DNA from: Diospyros lotus
Lineage: Eukaryota; Streptophyta; Magnoliopsida; Ericales; Ebenaceae
DNA: 64,000 bases
Direction: 5' to 3'
Assembly: GCF_014633365.1 (NCBI RefSeq)
Contig: NC_068349.1
Coordinates: forward strand, 19,854,753-19,918,752
Below are positions 32,872-43,900 of this stretch, one piece after another (the stretch's first letter is position 1; each line of letters starts with the position of its first letter). The position numbers were made by a program, and so were the translations under genes. The notes under the pieces were generated by a model, which was not told the origin of the DNA, did not search any database, and worked only from the letters and a program-made list of their open reading frames with translations.

Positions 32872-34845
32872 TCAAATGCAATATGGGTGTAGCGGTAAAT
32901 GGATGACCTATGCATGCGGCTTCCTGACCCCTCACCTTATGCTACCCCCCATTTCTACAGCTTCCTGACCATGCCGAGGTAAATGGGTGCAGCGGTGCCG
33001 GCCCATACTCATATGCGATGCATGATTAATAATATCATTGTGAACATATGCATAACTTATCATCAATTCATGTAAATGCACTCTACGTGATGCATAACAT
33101 AACAAACCATGTCAATATGATAGAATCATTTGCATAAAACTGATTTTGGGGTGATCTACTTACGCGTCATAATCATTTAAACTAAATACAGGCTTTTGGG
33201 TAGGACCACTCACAATAAACCAAATTTTTATATAAGAACTCTCACCTTTAGATACAAGTCCAGAACACCTCGAACAACGTGCATCGCCTCGATTTGTGTG
33301 TCGAACATCGAAATTTGCACGAGTCACTTCACCTCAATCCTCAAAGCACCCTATCCATCATTTTATTCCAATAAACATTAAAACCTATTTTTCCATAATT
33401 TCTTACATTTTCTTTATTTTCTTTCTATTTTCCTCCTTGGAAATCTAAAACAAATATCTATTCAAATATTTTCCCAAATATCTTTATACCAAAATTCCTA
33501 AAATATTTTTCTAAGAATATAAAAAATTCTAAAACTCACCTAGGCTTAGCTTTTAAAGCCTCATTGATATGCGTGCCTTGACCTTGAAACGCACGTCCGA
33601 ATAATTTTCTGGCTTTGGCATACTCCTCTAACCCCAAATTAATTCCTAGATTTTTCTGGCATTTTCAAGATTTTTCTCAATTTTTTTCCTATTTTTCCTT
33701 TTTCTCTATTTTCTTTTTCTTTTCTTTTTTTTTTTCTTTCTCTTTCTTCTTCCATTCTCCTTCTTTTTCACCGTGTGACCCCTACTCCTGCGCGCACCAG
33801 CTCTGCCACTGCCTAGCCTAGCTCCGCCAGCTGTCGTTGCTCCCTACTCCGCCACCAACAATCGCCACCGCCCATTCTGCAACTGCCTCCAACGCCCGCT
33901 TCATCGCTTACAGTAGCTATGCGTTGCCATCGTCGCGTCTAACTGTTGTAAAAGTAGCTTCCCGGCTATCATGGTCTCGCCTTCGACCATCTCCAACACT
34001 TCCTCGCGCCACCGCGCTTGCTATTGCTACCGATCAGCCATCCCACGCTGCTCCAACTCTGCCCGGCCTTCCTCGATGCAGCCGCTCTCAGCCACCAACG
34101 GTCGCGCGCCTCGCCGATTGTCTCTTCACGCCACCACCGATCATCGCTTGATGGTCGGCCACCCCTCATCCGATCACTCTCTCTCGATCCCTCTGCTCTC
34201 AATCTCTCTTCTCTGCTATCCCTAGACCAAAATGCATGCCCTCTCTCTCTCTGATTTAATTTCAGAGATATGAGGGCATTGTAGCATGTTTGGAGCCCAA
34301 TCTACATATATATATGACACATTTACCCCTTTAAACCCCATAATTTCAGTTGAGAAATTTTTATCGCACTTGGGCCCTCCAAGACCTTGCATTAATTACC
34401 ATCAAGCCCCCAGACTCTTGATTTCTCCAAAATTATTAATTGGCATTTACTCGATAAAGATCGATTTCATCCCTGACCCTCACAGGACTCTTGTTTCATC
34501 CCAAAACCACCTTAGGATTGATCCTTATGAATAACCGGAGCCCCCTTAGGGTTCCCTTGACTTCATGAAAGTCCTCTACAATAATTTGATTTTTCAGCCT
34601 AAATCATAGTTATACCAAAAACTATCTCAATTCTGATTTCTTTTAATACCATAAATCTTATCTCGAAACGCTCATTAAGACCATATCATTTTTCTTCAAC
34701 ATTTACATTCCGGGGCATTCCCTGTAGTTGATTCGATACTTATAACTGTAAGAAATTATACTTAAGCCCCTAATCTTTTGATAATTTCACCTATAATCCA
34801 AGTTAAAATTACTCTTGAGCCCTTTAGAAAATTAGGGATATTATA
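32872..34845 (-). mobile_element. Right-hand part of the split Tekay/Del-like LTR
   Basis: Matches the 15930-17606 part of the solo LTR: shared CTGGCTTTGGCATAC-like (33610), a pyrimidine-rich tract (33660-33770), CCGGAGCCCCCTTAGG (34535), AATCTTTTGATAATTTC (34773). It ends TTAGGGATATTATA at the GACAA duplication. Open frames in 33837-34254 are by-products of the GC-rich leader and differ between the two copies. Confidence 0.8.
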
Positions 34846-34850
34846 GACAA

Positions 34851-36637
34851 GGCATGTTCAGATGGACTATCCTTGTAACCAGGATGTGGCACCTACCTAG
34901 GAGGTGACTTGTTTTCGATATGGTTAAAAATGCCACAAAGCAAATAATTGTACACAACCACCCTAGTATGGAGGACAGAGACTGGGAAGATAGGGTCAGA
35001 GACCTAATTAGAGGCTGGCAGTGCCCAAGATGCAAGGGGTAGCTCCACAATTAGCATTGCCACAGACACAATACACTACTACTATTGATAGACCTCATGT
35101 GCAGGGAAGGGTGTTTGCCCTAATAGCGGTTAATGCAAAGAAAGGGAATGACACTATTCAAGATATTATCTCTCTATATAGTATTGATGTTTCTGTGCTC
35201 TTTGATACAGGTTCTATGCAATCTTTTATTGCACCACATGTTGTATGTCATGTTCCCATCCCTAAGACTTCATTATCGTACTACTTAATTGTAACTATGC
35301 TGGGAGATGCAATATTGATGGGTAGTGAAGTATTCAAAACTTGAGAGATTAAGGTACACAACAAGGATCTACCTGGTGACCTAGTGGTGCTTAACATAAA
35401 GGACTTCAACCTCATCTTTGGTATGGATTGGTTGTCTAGACATTATGCCAAGGTTAACTATGAACAGAATGTGATCCATTTTGAACTACCCCCAACTGCC
35501 AGTTATTATGTATCGAGGTATCAAGTCAATGAGCTTGACTCTAATGATCTCAGTAATGAAGGCAGAGAGACTGATACCCGTCATGGTTGTGAGGTGTACC
35601 TAGCTTTTGTGACAATTAGTATGGAAAACAAGGTAGAATTATTCGAGATTCTAGTGGTCCGAGATTTTTTTGATGTATTCCCGAATGAATTGCTAAAGTT
35701 TCCGCCTCAGAGAGAGATTGAGTTCTCAATTGAATTAATACCAAGTACCCAGCCTATTTTTAAGGCTCTATACAGGATGACCTCAAATGAATTAAAGGAG
35801 TTAAAGATTCAGTTGAAAGAATTAATTGATAAGGGTTTTATTTGTCCTAGTGCATCGCCTTGGGGTGCTCCAGTATTGTTTATTTGGAAGAATGATGGAT
35901 CGATGAGGCTGTGCATTGATTTTCACTAATTAAACCAGGTTACATTGAAGAACAAATATCCACTTCCACGCGTGGATGATTTATTAGATCAACTTCGTGG
36001 AGCTTTAGTATATTCTAAGATTGATTTGAAGTCTGGATACCATCAAGTGCGAGTTAAAGAATAGGATGTTCAAAAAATAACTTTTCGTACCCACTGAACA
36101 TTTTGAGTTTGAAATTATACCATTTAGGTTAACAAATGCCCCAGTAGTCTTCATGGATTTGATGAACCAGGTCTTCAGGGGATATTTAGACTACTTTGTC
36201 ATTGTATTCATTAATGATATCTTGTTCTATTCGTCGAGTCCAGATGAGCATGAGACACATCTCATGATGGTTTTACAAAGACTTAAAGAAAAATAATTGT
36301 ATGCAAAATTCAGTAAAAGCGAGTTCTGGCATAAACAAGTGGGGTTTCTTAAACATGTAGTGTTTAATGAGGGTATTTTAGTTGACTTTGAGAAAGTTAA
36401 GGCTGTAGTTGACTAGCCAGGGCCTACCACGGTGATCGAAATCTGAAGTTTTCTTGGACTTCCAGGCTATTACCAAAGATTCATAGAAGGTTTTGCTTGT
36501 CTATCTTCCCCAATGACTAAGATGACACAAAAGGAAGCAAAAATCAATTAGAATGAAACATGTGAGAATTGTTTCCAAGAATTAAAGCGGAGGCTGACTT
36601 TAACTCCTGTTTTGGCTAGAGGAGTGGAGAGAAGTTC
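34851..36637 (+). pseudogene. Tekay gag end, protease and reverse transcriptase
   Basis: The gag knuckle resumes at 34851. Protease: GRVFALIAVNAKKG, SVLFDTGSMQSFIAPHV with an intact DTGS (about 35200). [82 protein letters not shown]. The catalytic box reads FINDIL instead of F(I/V)DDIL (about 36211-36228), a loss of a catalytic Asp. Stops occur at 35927, 36062, 36293 and 36413, among others. Confidence 0.88.
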
Positions 36638-36979
36638 ATGATATACAATAATGCTTCTTACATGGGATTGGGTTGTGTATTGATGGAAGACAGATGTGTG
36701 AATGCCTATGCCTCTAGACAATTGAAGAAGTATGAATTGAATTATCCTACACATGAATTAGAATTTTTAGCAATTATGTTTGCACTTAAGATCTGGAGAC
36801 ACTACTTGTATGGTGAGAAAGTGGATATTTATACTAACCACGAGAGCTTGAAGTACCTTTTCTCGCCAAAGGAGTTGAATATGAGACAACGGCGATGGGT
36901 GGAATTGTTTAAAGACTATGATTGTGAAATCTTATATCACCCAAGGAAAGCCAACACGGTGGTCGATACTTTGAGTTAG
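36638..36979 (+). pseudogene. Tekay RNase H
   Basis: Open for 113 codons: [19 protein letters not shown] (the expected first Asp is Asn), [20 protein letters not shown] with the active-site Glu, [20 protein letters not shown] (expected Asp is Asn). It then runs [30 protein letters not shown] (ADALS in live copies). Two catalytic Asp codons have become Asn by G-to-A changes, as at the RT box. Confidence 0.88.
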
Positions 36980-37039
36980 CGTGGAGCATCAATTGCAACA
37001 ATGATGGTACAAGAATGAATGTTGGAACAAATGAGTGAA

Positions 37040-38566
37040 CTAACTATTTCTACCCCCCAAGGAAAGACCCATTGTGTACTATGCCTATATGAAAGTGGAA
37101 TCAAACTTGATTGATCAAATTCGAGTCCAGTAGCAAAATGATGGGAAGCTAACAAAAGTCCTAGCGGATGTAGAGAAGTTCACCTCTTTGGGATACAGTC
37201 AAAGGGGTGATGGCTTGTTGTTGTATCATAGTTGAATTTGTGTGCCAGATAATGAGGAGATAAGGCAAGAGATTTTAAATAAGCCTCATAAGGCACGTTA
37301 CACCATCCACCCAAGCACAACAAAGATGTATCAAGATCTACGTCGCCAATTTTGGTAGGATGGCATGAAAAATGATGTGGCAAAGTTTGTCTCATGATGC
37401 TTAGTATGCCAACAGGTGAAAGCGAAACATCAAAAACTAGCTATCTTATTGAAATCATTATCGATCCTAGAGTGAAAATGGGATAACATATCCATGGATT
37501 TTGTTACAAGCTTTCCTAGAACATCGAAAGGTCATGATGCAATATGAGTTATAGTGGACAGGTTGACAAAATCAGTGCACTTCTTGCCGATTAAGAAGAC
37601 CTTTCCTTTGAATAGTTTGGCTAAGATGTATATTGAAGAAATTGTGAGATTGCATGGGATCCCGTCCAGCATAGTATTTGATTGTGATCCCAGGTTCACT
37701 TCTCATTTTTAGGAGGCTTTGCATGATGCCCTAAGGACTAAGTTGAAGTTTAGTACATCATTTCATCTGCAAACTGACGGGCAAACAAAGTAGACTATTC
37801 AGACTCTAGAGGATATGTTGAGGGCATGCGTGCTAGATTTTCATGGCAATTGGGATGATCACTTACCATTGGTGGAATTTTCTTACATTAACAGTTACCA
37901 TTCCAGTTTTGGGATGCCACCTTATGATGCACTTTATGACAGACCTTGTAGGTCGCCTATTTGTTGGAAAGAGGTTAGGGAAAAAGCATTATTAGGGCTA
38001 AAGGTTATTGAGAAAACATTTGAGAAGATTTGAACCATTAGGGCCAGAATGAAGGTGGCTCAAGACAGGCAGAAAAGTTATGCTGATAGACGACGGCGTG
38101 ACTTAGAGTTTGCCATCAAGAACCATGTGTTGTTGAGGGTAATGCCTATGAAAGGCATGCGAAGATTTGGAGTCTTGAGAAAACTTAGTCCTCGTTACAT
38201 AGGACCTTTTAAGATATTAGAGCGAGTAGGATCCTTAGCCTACTGGTTAGCCTTGCCTCCTCAGTTGGCCAATGTTCATAATGTCTTTCATGTATCTATG
38301 TTACGAAAGTATGTGCCAGATCCTCAACACGTCATTGATTACCAAACCCTTGAGATCATAGAGGATGCCTTGTAAGAAGAATTGCCTATTAGTATTCTGG
38401 AACGAAAGGAGAAAGTGATAAGAAATTGATATATTCCTTATGTAAAGGTACAGTGGCAATATCATAGTCTGGGCGAGGCTACTTGGGAGCTAGAAGAAGA
38501 GATGAGGTGTACCTACCCTTAGTTATTTGATTAGCCAGGTAAGAATTTAGGGGACCAAATTTTGTT
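37040..38566 (+). pseudogene. Tekay integrase with chromodomain
   Basis: Zinc region around HKARYTIHPSTTKMYQDLRR then CLVCQQVKAKH (37290-37430). Catalytic core: [31 protein letters not shown] with a stop where the Glu region should be (37793). GPY/F module: YADRRRRDLEFAI, LSPRYIGPFKILERVGSLAY, LPPQLANVHNVFHVSMLRKY (38049-38370). The C-terminal chromodomain reads VQWQYHSLGEATWELEEEMR (about 38448-38507). The chromodomain targets integration to heterochromatin in live chromoviruses. At least eight stops make it inactive. Confidence 0.88.
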
Positions 38567-39363
38567 AAGGGGTGAGAGATTGTAACAACCCGTTAGTGGG
38601 TTAGGTCATTTTGTCATCATTATCTTGTGTGTTCCATATTGTTATTAATTGGTTAATGCTTTTGAGAAGATATATGTTATGTTTGAAAAAAAAAATAAAG
38701 TTATAATGATTTGGAAAAGTCAAAGAAAAGAAATGTATTAAGGTTGAAAAGCGATGGCAAAAGGGATTATAAATTGCATTGAAAAGTCAAAATTGGGGAT
38801 TTGAAGGAAAAAAAGGTTGTCGTGTAATATGTATATATATATATTATATATTATATTATATTAATATATTTATAAAAAGGGATTATTGTATAATATGTAT
38901 ATATATAGACAAAAAGGTATAAAAGAAAAGAGAAGCCGACTTTAGGGCATTGGTGTTCTTTTTCCTCCTCCATTATTTCTCTCATTTTCTCTCTTTCTCT
39001 CCCTAGTTGTCGAAGCTTCAAGAAGGGGAGGGAGCACCAGCGAGTCAGCTTCTTCGTTCCAGCATCCATGTGCCACCATCTTCTTCCTTCCTCTATTTCA
39101 TTTTTCGGTTCGATTCACGGTATTTATATCCATTTCCTTCATAGCAGCTCTTCTCAAGTAAGAATCGAAAGGGAAATATCTAAGGCAAGTTCTTATACTT
39201 CTCTCTCTTTCAGATGCAAGTTCTTATACCTCTTTTCTTTTCGGATGCAAGTTCTTAACCCCTTTTCAGTTCAAATTCATTGGTTTCCTTCATCTTTGAG
39301 ATTTTGTTATTGAACATTCTTATTTTTGGATAAATTAACCATGTTGTACTCTTGGGGTATACC

Positions 39364-41550
39364 TATTAGTGATAGTTCCCTAGATGCTAGATTTACATTA
39401 TATGTGACGTATGTGAATGTCACTCTTGATTAACTCTTGATATTAATAAAAAGGGTCATATCTTCATTCATACCTCTCCCTCTCGCTTTTATGAATTAAT
39501 CCCTAGATATCCTAATAGAGTTCTTACTCTCAAAGGGTTGAGACAGTGTGATCTGAATCTCTAGTTCATGATATCTTAAAGGTATTAGTGGTCCTTAGAT
39601 TGATCAGAAAGGGAATTTGATATATCGATTCGTGAACTGGCACATGGACTACTAGCATTGTTAACACGGGATGCTAATGGGAATTCGATGGTGAGTCATA
39701 CGCCACATTGCATGGGACGCATATAGTAGACATGTGGGTGGGTGTTAGTAGAACATCCATTGAATGTGATGCCTGCGACGATCACATGGTTTGGGGGTTA
39801 ATGATCAGTCATTGGCTCTTGATTGTGTATCTAGTCCTTGAACTAGAGGTGACATGGTGTCTTGTGCACTAGTATCAAGAATTTATCGCTGAGCAAAACC
39901 ATCCAGTGTAAGAGGTGGGAATGCTCATTGTGTGGTCTCTGTACAGTAGTGTATGGAGACAAATGTTCACTGATAGGATCCATTGACCTTCATGGATTGA
40001 AGGCGTACATCCTATGTAATCTGTATTGGTTATAGTGGTTGGAAATTCCCTAGATAGGGTGAGCATGAGATTGGAAAGAGTTCCAATGTCTGATGGAATC
40101 TGATATGCTATCTATACCACACACCATATCGAATTTGTCATAGTTACTGAGTCCTGTGAGTTTAATCAGACCATGACTCTCACTCGATCAGGATGTCAGT
40201 CAGTGGAAGGACTATAGTGCACAGTAATCGATGAGCCTTAATAGGTTCATATGAAGTTGGATTTCACTGCCATTATTATCGTCCTAAGTCCTAGCTAGTG
40301 GATACTTAAGATCTTTTGGGTGCTTTGGGGATTTGGAGAGATCCCCTTAATAGGTTGATGGGATGAACCCATGTCAAAGAGTTCACGTGTTCTGATTGCT
40401 ACATGGATGTGAACCTAGAAAGTCACATGCAAACTAAGTAATGCACGAATTAGTGATCCACTGCTCTCAGTGTGTTTCTCATCATTATGGGACAATGATT
40501 ATGGTTGCTATTGTATATGGAAAATTGTTATTATGTGTTGGACACATGGATCTAAGGTTTTAGGAGGTTTCTATTGGATAGAAAGGGGCTTTGGTTGTAT
40601 TATTGGATAGTGCAAATGCTATTTTTGAAAAATAGCGAGGGCGAAATGCAAAATTGACAAAGCAGTGCAGTTTGGACAACTTAGGTCGACAAAACTTAAA
40701 CTTAGGTCAACCGAACTTGATTATAAAGGTTCTGGACGACTTAGGTCGACTGAAATGCACAACCCAGTGGACCGGACTTGATCCGAGAGTTTCTGGGTGA
40801 CTTCAATCGACCGAAACTTCAATTCAGTCAATCAAAGTTCCACTACTTTGTTATGTCTCAGTATTTAATACTCAGACAATTTGCTTGATTAAAGAGATAG
40901 GGAAATGAAGAGGCATGGCAAACAAGTGGGGGACAAGGAGTAAAATAAGGAGGGATTTTGGAGTACTTTCATGAGTATATCCCTCCATTATTATCCTTCT
41001 CCCTCTCTTGGATCTTAAGAGATGTGTTGGCTTGCATATGCTTCTCTTTCATCCTTTATAGTTGTATCTAGCTTGTTCTTGCTCCAAGCTTCTTGGATTC
41101 TCTCCCTTTTGTATTCTCCCATTAAGATTTAACTACTGGATAGTTAAGGAGCAACCAAATGAGAAACACCAATAAAGCAACGATTCACCTCCATTGAGAG
41201 AGTTCTAGCCCAACTCCATTGGAGGGTTCCAGTTGCATCTCGGGCGTGGATTGACTAGGTCATTTACAAGTGAAAAGGGGAGCTAGTCACTCAGAGTAGC
41301 AGCTTGCATGAGGGAGATCGAACAATCGGCAACAAATCTATCTGAAAAGGTATATCGAAAAACCCTAGGGCATGGTTTTTCATTTGTAGCATATGGATGA
41401 AATATATCGAGTCTTGCAAGGATTATTTTCGCTTATGCTTTGCGCTACACTATTGTTTGTTTTGGTTTTGAAAAGATTTTTAAAACCTATAAATCCTTGA
41501 AAAGATTCACTCGCAATTGGTTTTTGCCCTCGGGCCTTCATTTCCCTTTA
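39364..41550 (+). mobile_element. Solo LTR, Copia-like (family D), in the Tekay 3' LTR
   Basis: 2187 bp between two copies of ATACC (39359-39363, 41551-41555). It begins TATTAGTGATAGTTCCCTAG and ends TTCATTTCCCTTTA. The start looks like the common Copia TGTTAGTGATAG start with a G-to-A change. There is no gag/pol, PBS or polypurine tract, which fits a solo LTR. Orientation is inferred from the start. A U3 segment (40680-40850) carries repeated CTTAGGTCGAC(A/T)GAA motifs. Confidence 0.7.
40680..40850. repeat. Cluster of GGTCGACC-type motifs in family D
   Basis: Five to six copies of a motif related to AGGTCGACCGAAAC (AGGTCGACAAAAC, AGGTCAACCGAAC, AGGTCGACTGAAA, CAATCGACCGAAAC, CAGTCAATCAAAG) within 170 bp. 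The core GGTCGACC is palindromic. Confidence 0.65.
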
Positions 41551-42257
41551 ATACCCACAAGATCGGTAGACAAAAGTCTAACATGAGAAAGCTTTGGCTC
41601 AATATGCTTACTTGAGAAATTCAGTGTGTGGGAGCTTTGACTCATTATGCTCACCTGAGGAAAATCAGTGCATGGAAGAACTTCGGTCCATAGGTTGACG
41701 GTTACTCTTGCAGGTATTTATGTGGGCCTAAGGGCTATATATGGACATATATGTATGTATTTTTTTCTTGTATGATGTGGTGAAGCATAGTATGGGTGCA
41801 CTTAATGTATTATGTCATTCGTTATTGCTTTGATTCCTATTATTTCACATTCATTTCATATTATACTTGCTGAGCCTTGTGGCTTATTCTTGTTTTACAT
41901 CATTCCAGGTAAAAGCAAGGCTAAAGTGGAGGGTGATTCTAGCGGGGCTTAATCTTTTGGGATAGATGTGTATAGAGCTCTCCTGAACCAAAAGGTCTCG
42001 GGATGTGAGTTTATTTGTACCACGTAGTTGGTTGTGTCTTTGTCTTTAGGGCTTGATGTATATCTTTTGAGAAAACCTAATGAGGTGTAAAAAAAAAATG
42101 TTTACTTTGTCTTGAATGGAAAAATGGTTGTGGTTTTTATTATTGGTGTTAAAGAAGTGAGTGCTCTTAATTGAGTTTTATGCCGTGTCTATTTTGCGGG
42201 GACTTCTTCTGGGAACGCCTTTGCTAACAGGATTTCTAGGAATGGGCCCTCACATTT

Positions 42258-42949
42258 TGAACTTGAAGATGACATTGATTTAGAAGATGTTGATGATGGT
42301 GATGATGGAGATGGTCATAGCTTGGACTTGGATAAAGATTTAAATATTTCTACTAATGATTTATTTTAATTTGTATTTTGTGCTTGTAATGTAGAAGTTT
42401 AATAATGTTTGTTGTTTTTATTTATAGTATATTATAACTTATGAGAATTTATAGTGTATGAACTAATATTTGGGATTTTGATTATGGATGGATAAATGAT
42501 GGACTTAATATTTAGAAATTTCATATTATTTAGTATTTTTAAAATTGATAGATGAAGTAATTTTAAAATAGGTACATATATTTCATTTATAATAAGGAAT
42601 ATTAATTAGGTTGCAATAATTAGGTTATTAAATAATATTAATTCATTTTCTATAAAATTATGTCATTATAAATATATATTTACATAAATTAAAGGATATT
42701 TTTAATTATTTCTAAAATCTTACGATTTTACAATCCGATTTTATGAACCCTCTTTCGATCCCACTTAAAATCTAGATTTTAATAACCTTGCTCAAGATGT
42801 CTCCTATTCTTATTGCTTGTTCTTTCATATTGAGTTACTTTTTGGTGTATGCTTGGCCATTAAGGAGTAAAACATTAGTGGACTGTGGTCATCCACCTTC
42901 TAGTTCCTATCTCTTTAGGGAAGTGTGAGACCTATCACTTTGAACTAGA
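42258..42949. other. AT-rich DNA right of the Tekay element, no gene
   Basis: A short acidic frame (FELEDDIDLEDVDDGDDGDG, about 42257-42316, ending at 42368) could be the tail of a decayed ORF, for example a hAT transposase, but nothing upstream in the same strand supports it because the Tekay LTR begins there. The rest is AT-rich and featureless. Confidence 0.4.
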
Positions 42950-43900
42950 CTTTGTGTTCAAGATGGGCTCTTTTTCTACCTAATTCTCTCATTTTCCTAG
43001 GCAATGAACTACTAGAGATATCCTCTATTAAGCAAATCTTATATCTCCTTCCTCAATTGTTTGCAATCCTCAGTGTTGTAACTATGATCCATGTGGAATA
43101 GACAGTACTTGGCTTGGTGATGTTTATGGGCTGGGGTCTTTATTCTATTTAGCGTTCTCAAGTAGTTTTTATTCTCGATGGTCATAAGGATCTCAATCCT
43201 TGGGGTATTTAGAGTTGTGTATCTGACTAAACTTTTTCAAGAGTTGGACAGATTGATCCAGTCTTGCACTCTCCCTCTATAATCATTTGATTAAGCCTCC
43301 TACCCCAACACTGTTTTCTTTTCTCTCTTTTTCTTCTCCATTTACAGTCTTTTGAGTTCATGGACCTTTGTCACACTTATATACTTCACAATGCGGTTGA
43401 GGACGTCTAAGAAATAGGTTAAGGGGTTTTAACCAATAAGTCAAGCAGTCGACCACCTCTCAAGTCATTATGGAATACGACCATAGCAATGTGTTGGTTG
43501 AAGTCCTTGATATTGAGATCCTCTTTGTTAAACCAAGCAACATAGTCCCTCAAGGACTCATTTTTTTATTGTTGGATGTTGACTCGAGTCGTTATTGTCT
43601 TCCAGAGTCTTCATTGAACCAAGCAACTTAATCCCTTAGGGACTCGTTTTTATCTTGTTGAATGTTAACTAGAGCCATCATCATCTTCTTAAAGTGCCTA
43701 AGAGGTGTGAGGTAAGCAAGGAAACTCAATCAATATTAAGTTTTCTCATCTAAGATGGTCAATAAAGCTTGGCTCCATATTTCACCTAATGGTCAATAAA
43801 GCGTCACCATTTTTTATCCTTCTTCTGGGAGTTTTGGTGCCCCTCCTCGTGGGAGTCTCAATTCAACAAAATCTTTCACTGGCAAAAGAGAGGAAAGGGT
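42950..43900 (-). pseudogene. Tat-type gag relic, minus strand
   Basis: Read on the minus strand the stretch 43210-43050 translates without a break as TLNTPRIEILMTIENKNYLR, then TPAHKHHQAKYCLFHMDHSY and NTEDCKQLRK. This is the Tat Gag C-terminal block ending in a CxxHxxxxH/C-type finger. Upstream on the same strand (43790-43330) fragments such as QKNESLRD and YFLDVLNRIVKYISVTKV-like peptides match the capsid part with many stops. No LTRs or pol were recognised around it, so it is an isolated relic. Confidence 0.75.

Larger units (their letters stand above)
19657..34845 (-). mobile_element. Composite insertion in Tekay gag: a split Tekay/Del-like LTR holding nested elements
   Basis: The outer ends are TGTAACACCCCGTTTTTTCG (19657) and TTAGGGATATTATA (ending 34845), flanked by exact GACAA duplications (19652-19656 and 34846-34850). 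The outer left 33 bp and the right 1974 bp (32872-34845) match the two ends of the solo LTR at 15151-17606. The simplest reading is one solo LTR of that family, entered later by a SIRE-like LTR, a minus-strand Tekay-like element and a Tat element, with deletions at their junctions. The order of the inner events is not fully resolved. Confidence 0.8.
13907..42252 (+). mobile_element. Tekay/Del-type Ty3/Gypsy chromovirus, full length but shredded by insertions
   Basis: 5' LTR begins TGTAACGACTCGTTAGTGGG (13907) and the 3' LTR begins TGTAACAACCCGTTAGTGGG (38581). Removing inserts leaves LTRs of about 1.50 and 1.49 kb and an interior of about 4.85 kb: PBS TGGTATCAGAGCC (18540), gag, protease, reverse transcriptase, RNase H, integrase, chromodomain and polypurine tract (AAGGGGTGAGAGAT, 38567-38580). 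Flanks are CATTA and CATTT, a 4/5 match, so the TSD is decayed. Four insertions are dissected separately. Coding parts carry many stops, so it is dead. Confidence 0.9.
38581..42252 (+). repeat. 3' LTR of the Tekay element, split by a solo LTR
   Basis: LTR pieces are 38581-39363 and 41551-42252, total about 1.49 kb. TATA box TATAAAAG at 38918. Matching phrases with the 5' LTR include AAGCTTCAAGAAGGG and AAAGTCTAACATGA. The right end GGGCCCTCA is set by comparison with the 5' LTR and is approximate by a few bases. Confidence 0.85.

Noticed and set aside
42257..42368. Acidic ORF end, possible hAT transposase C-terminus
   Set aside because: Only about 37 codons with low complexity; nothing upstream supports it because the Tekay LTR ends there.
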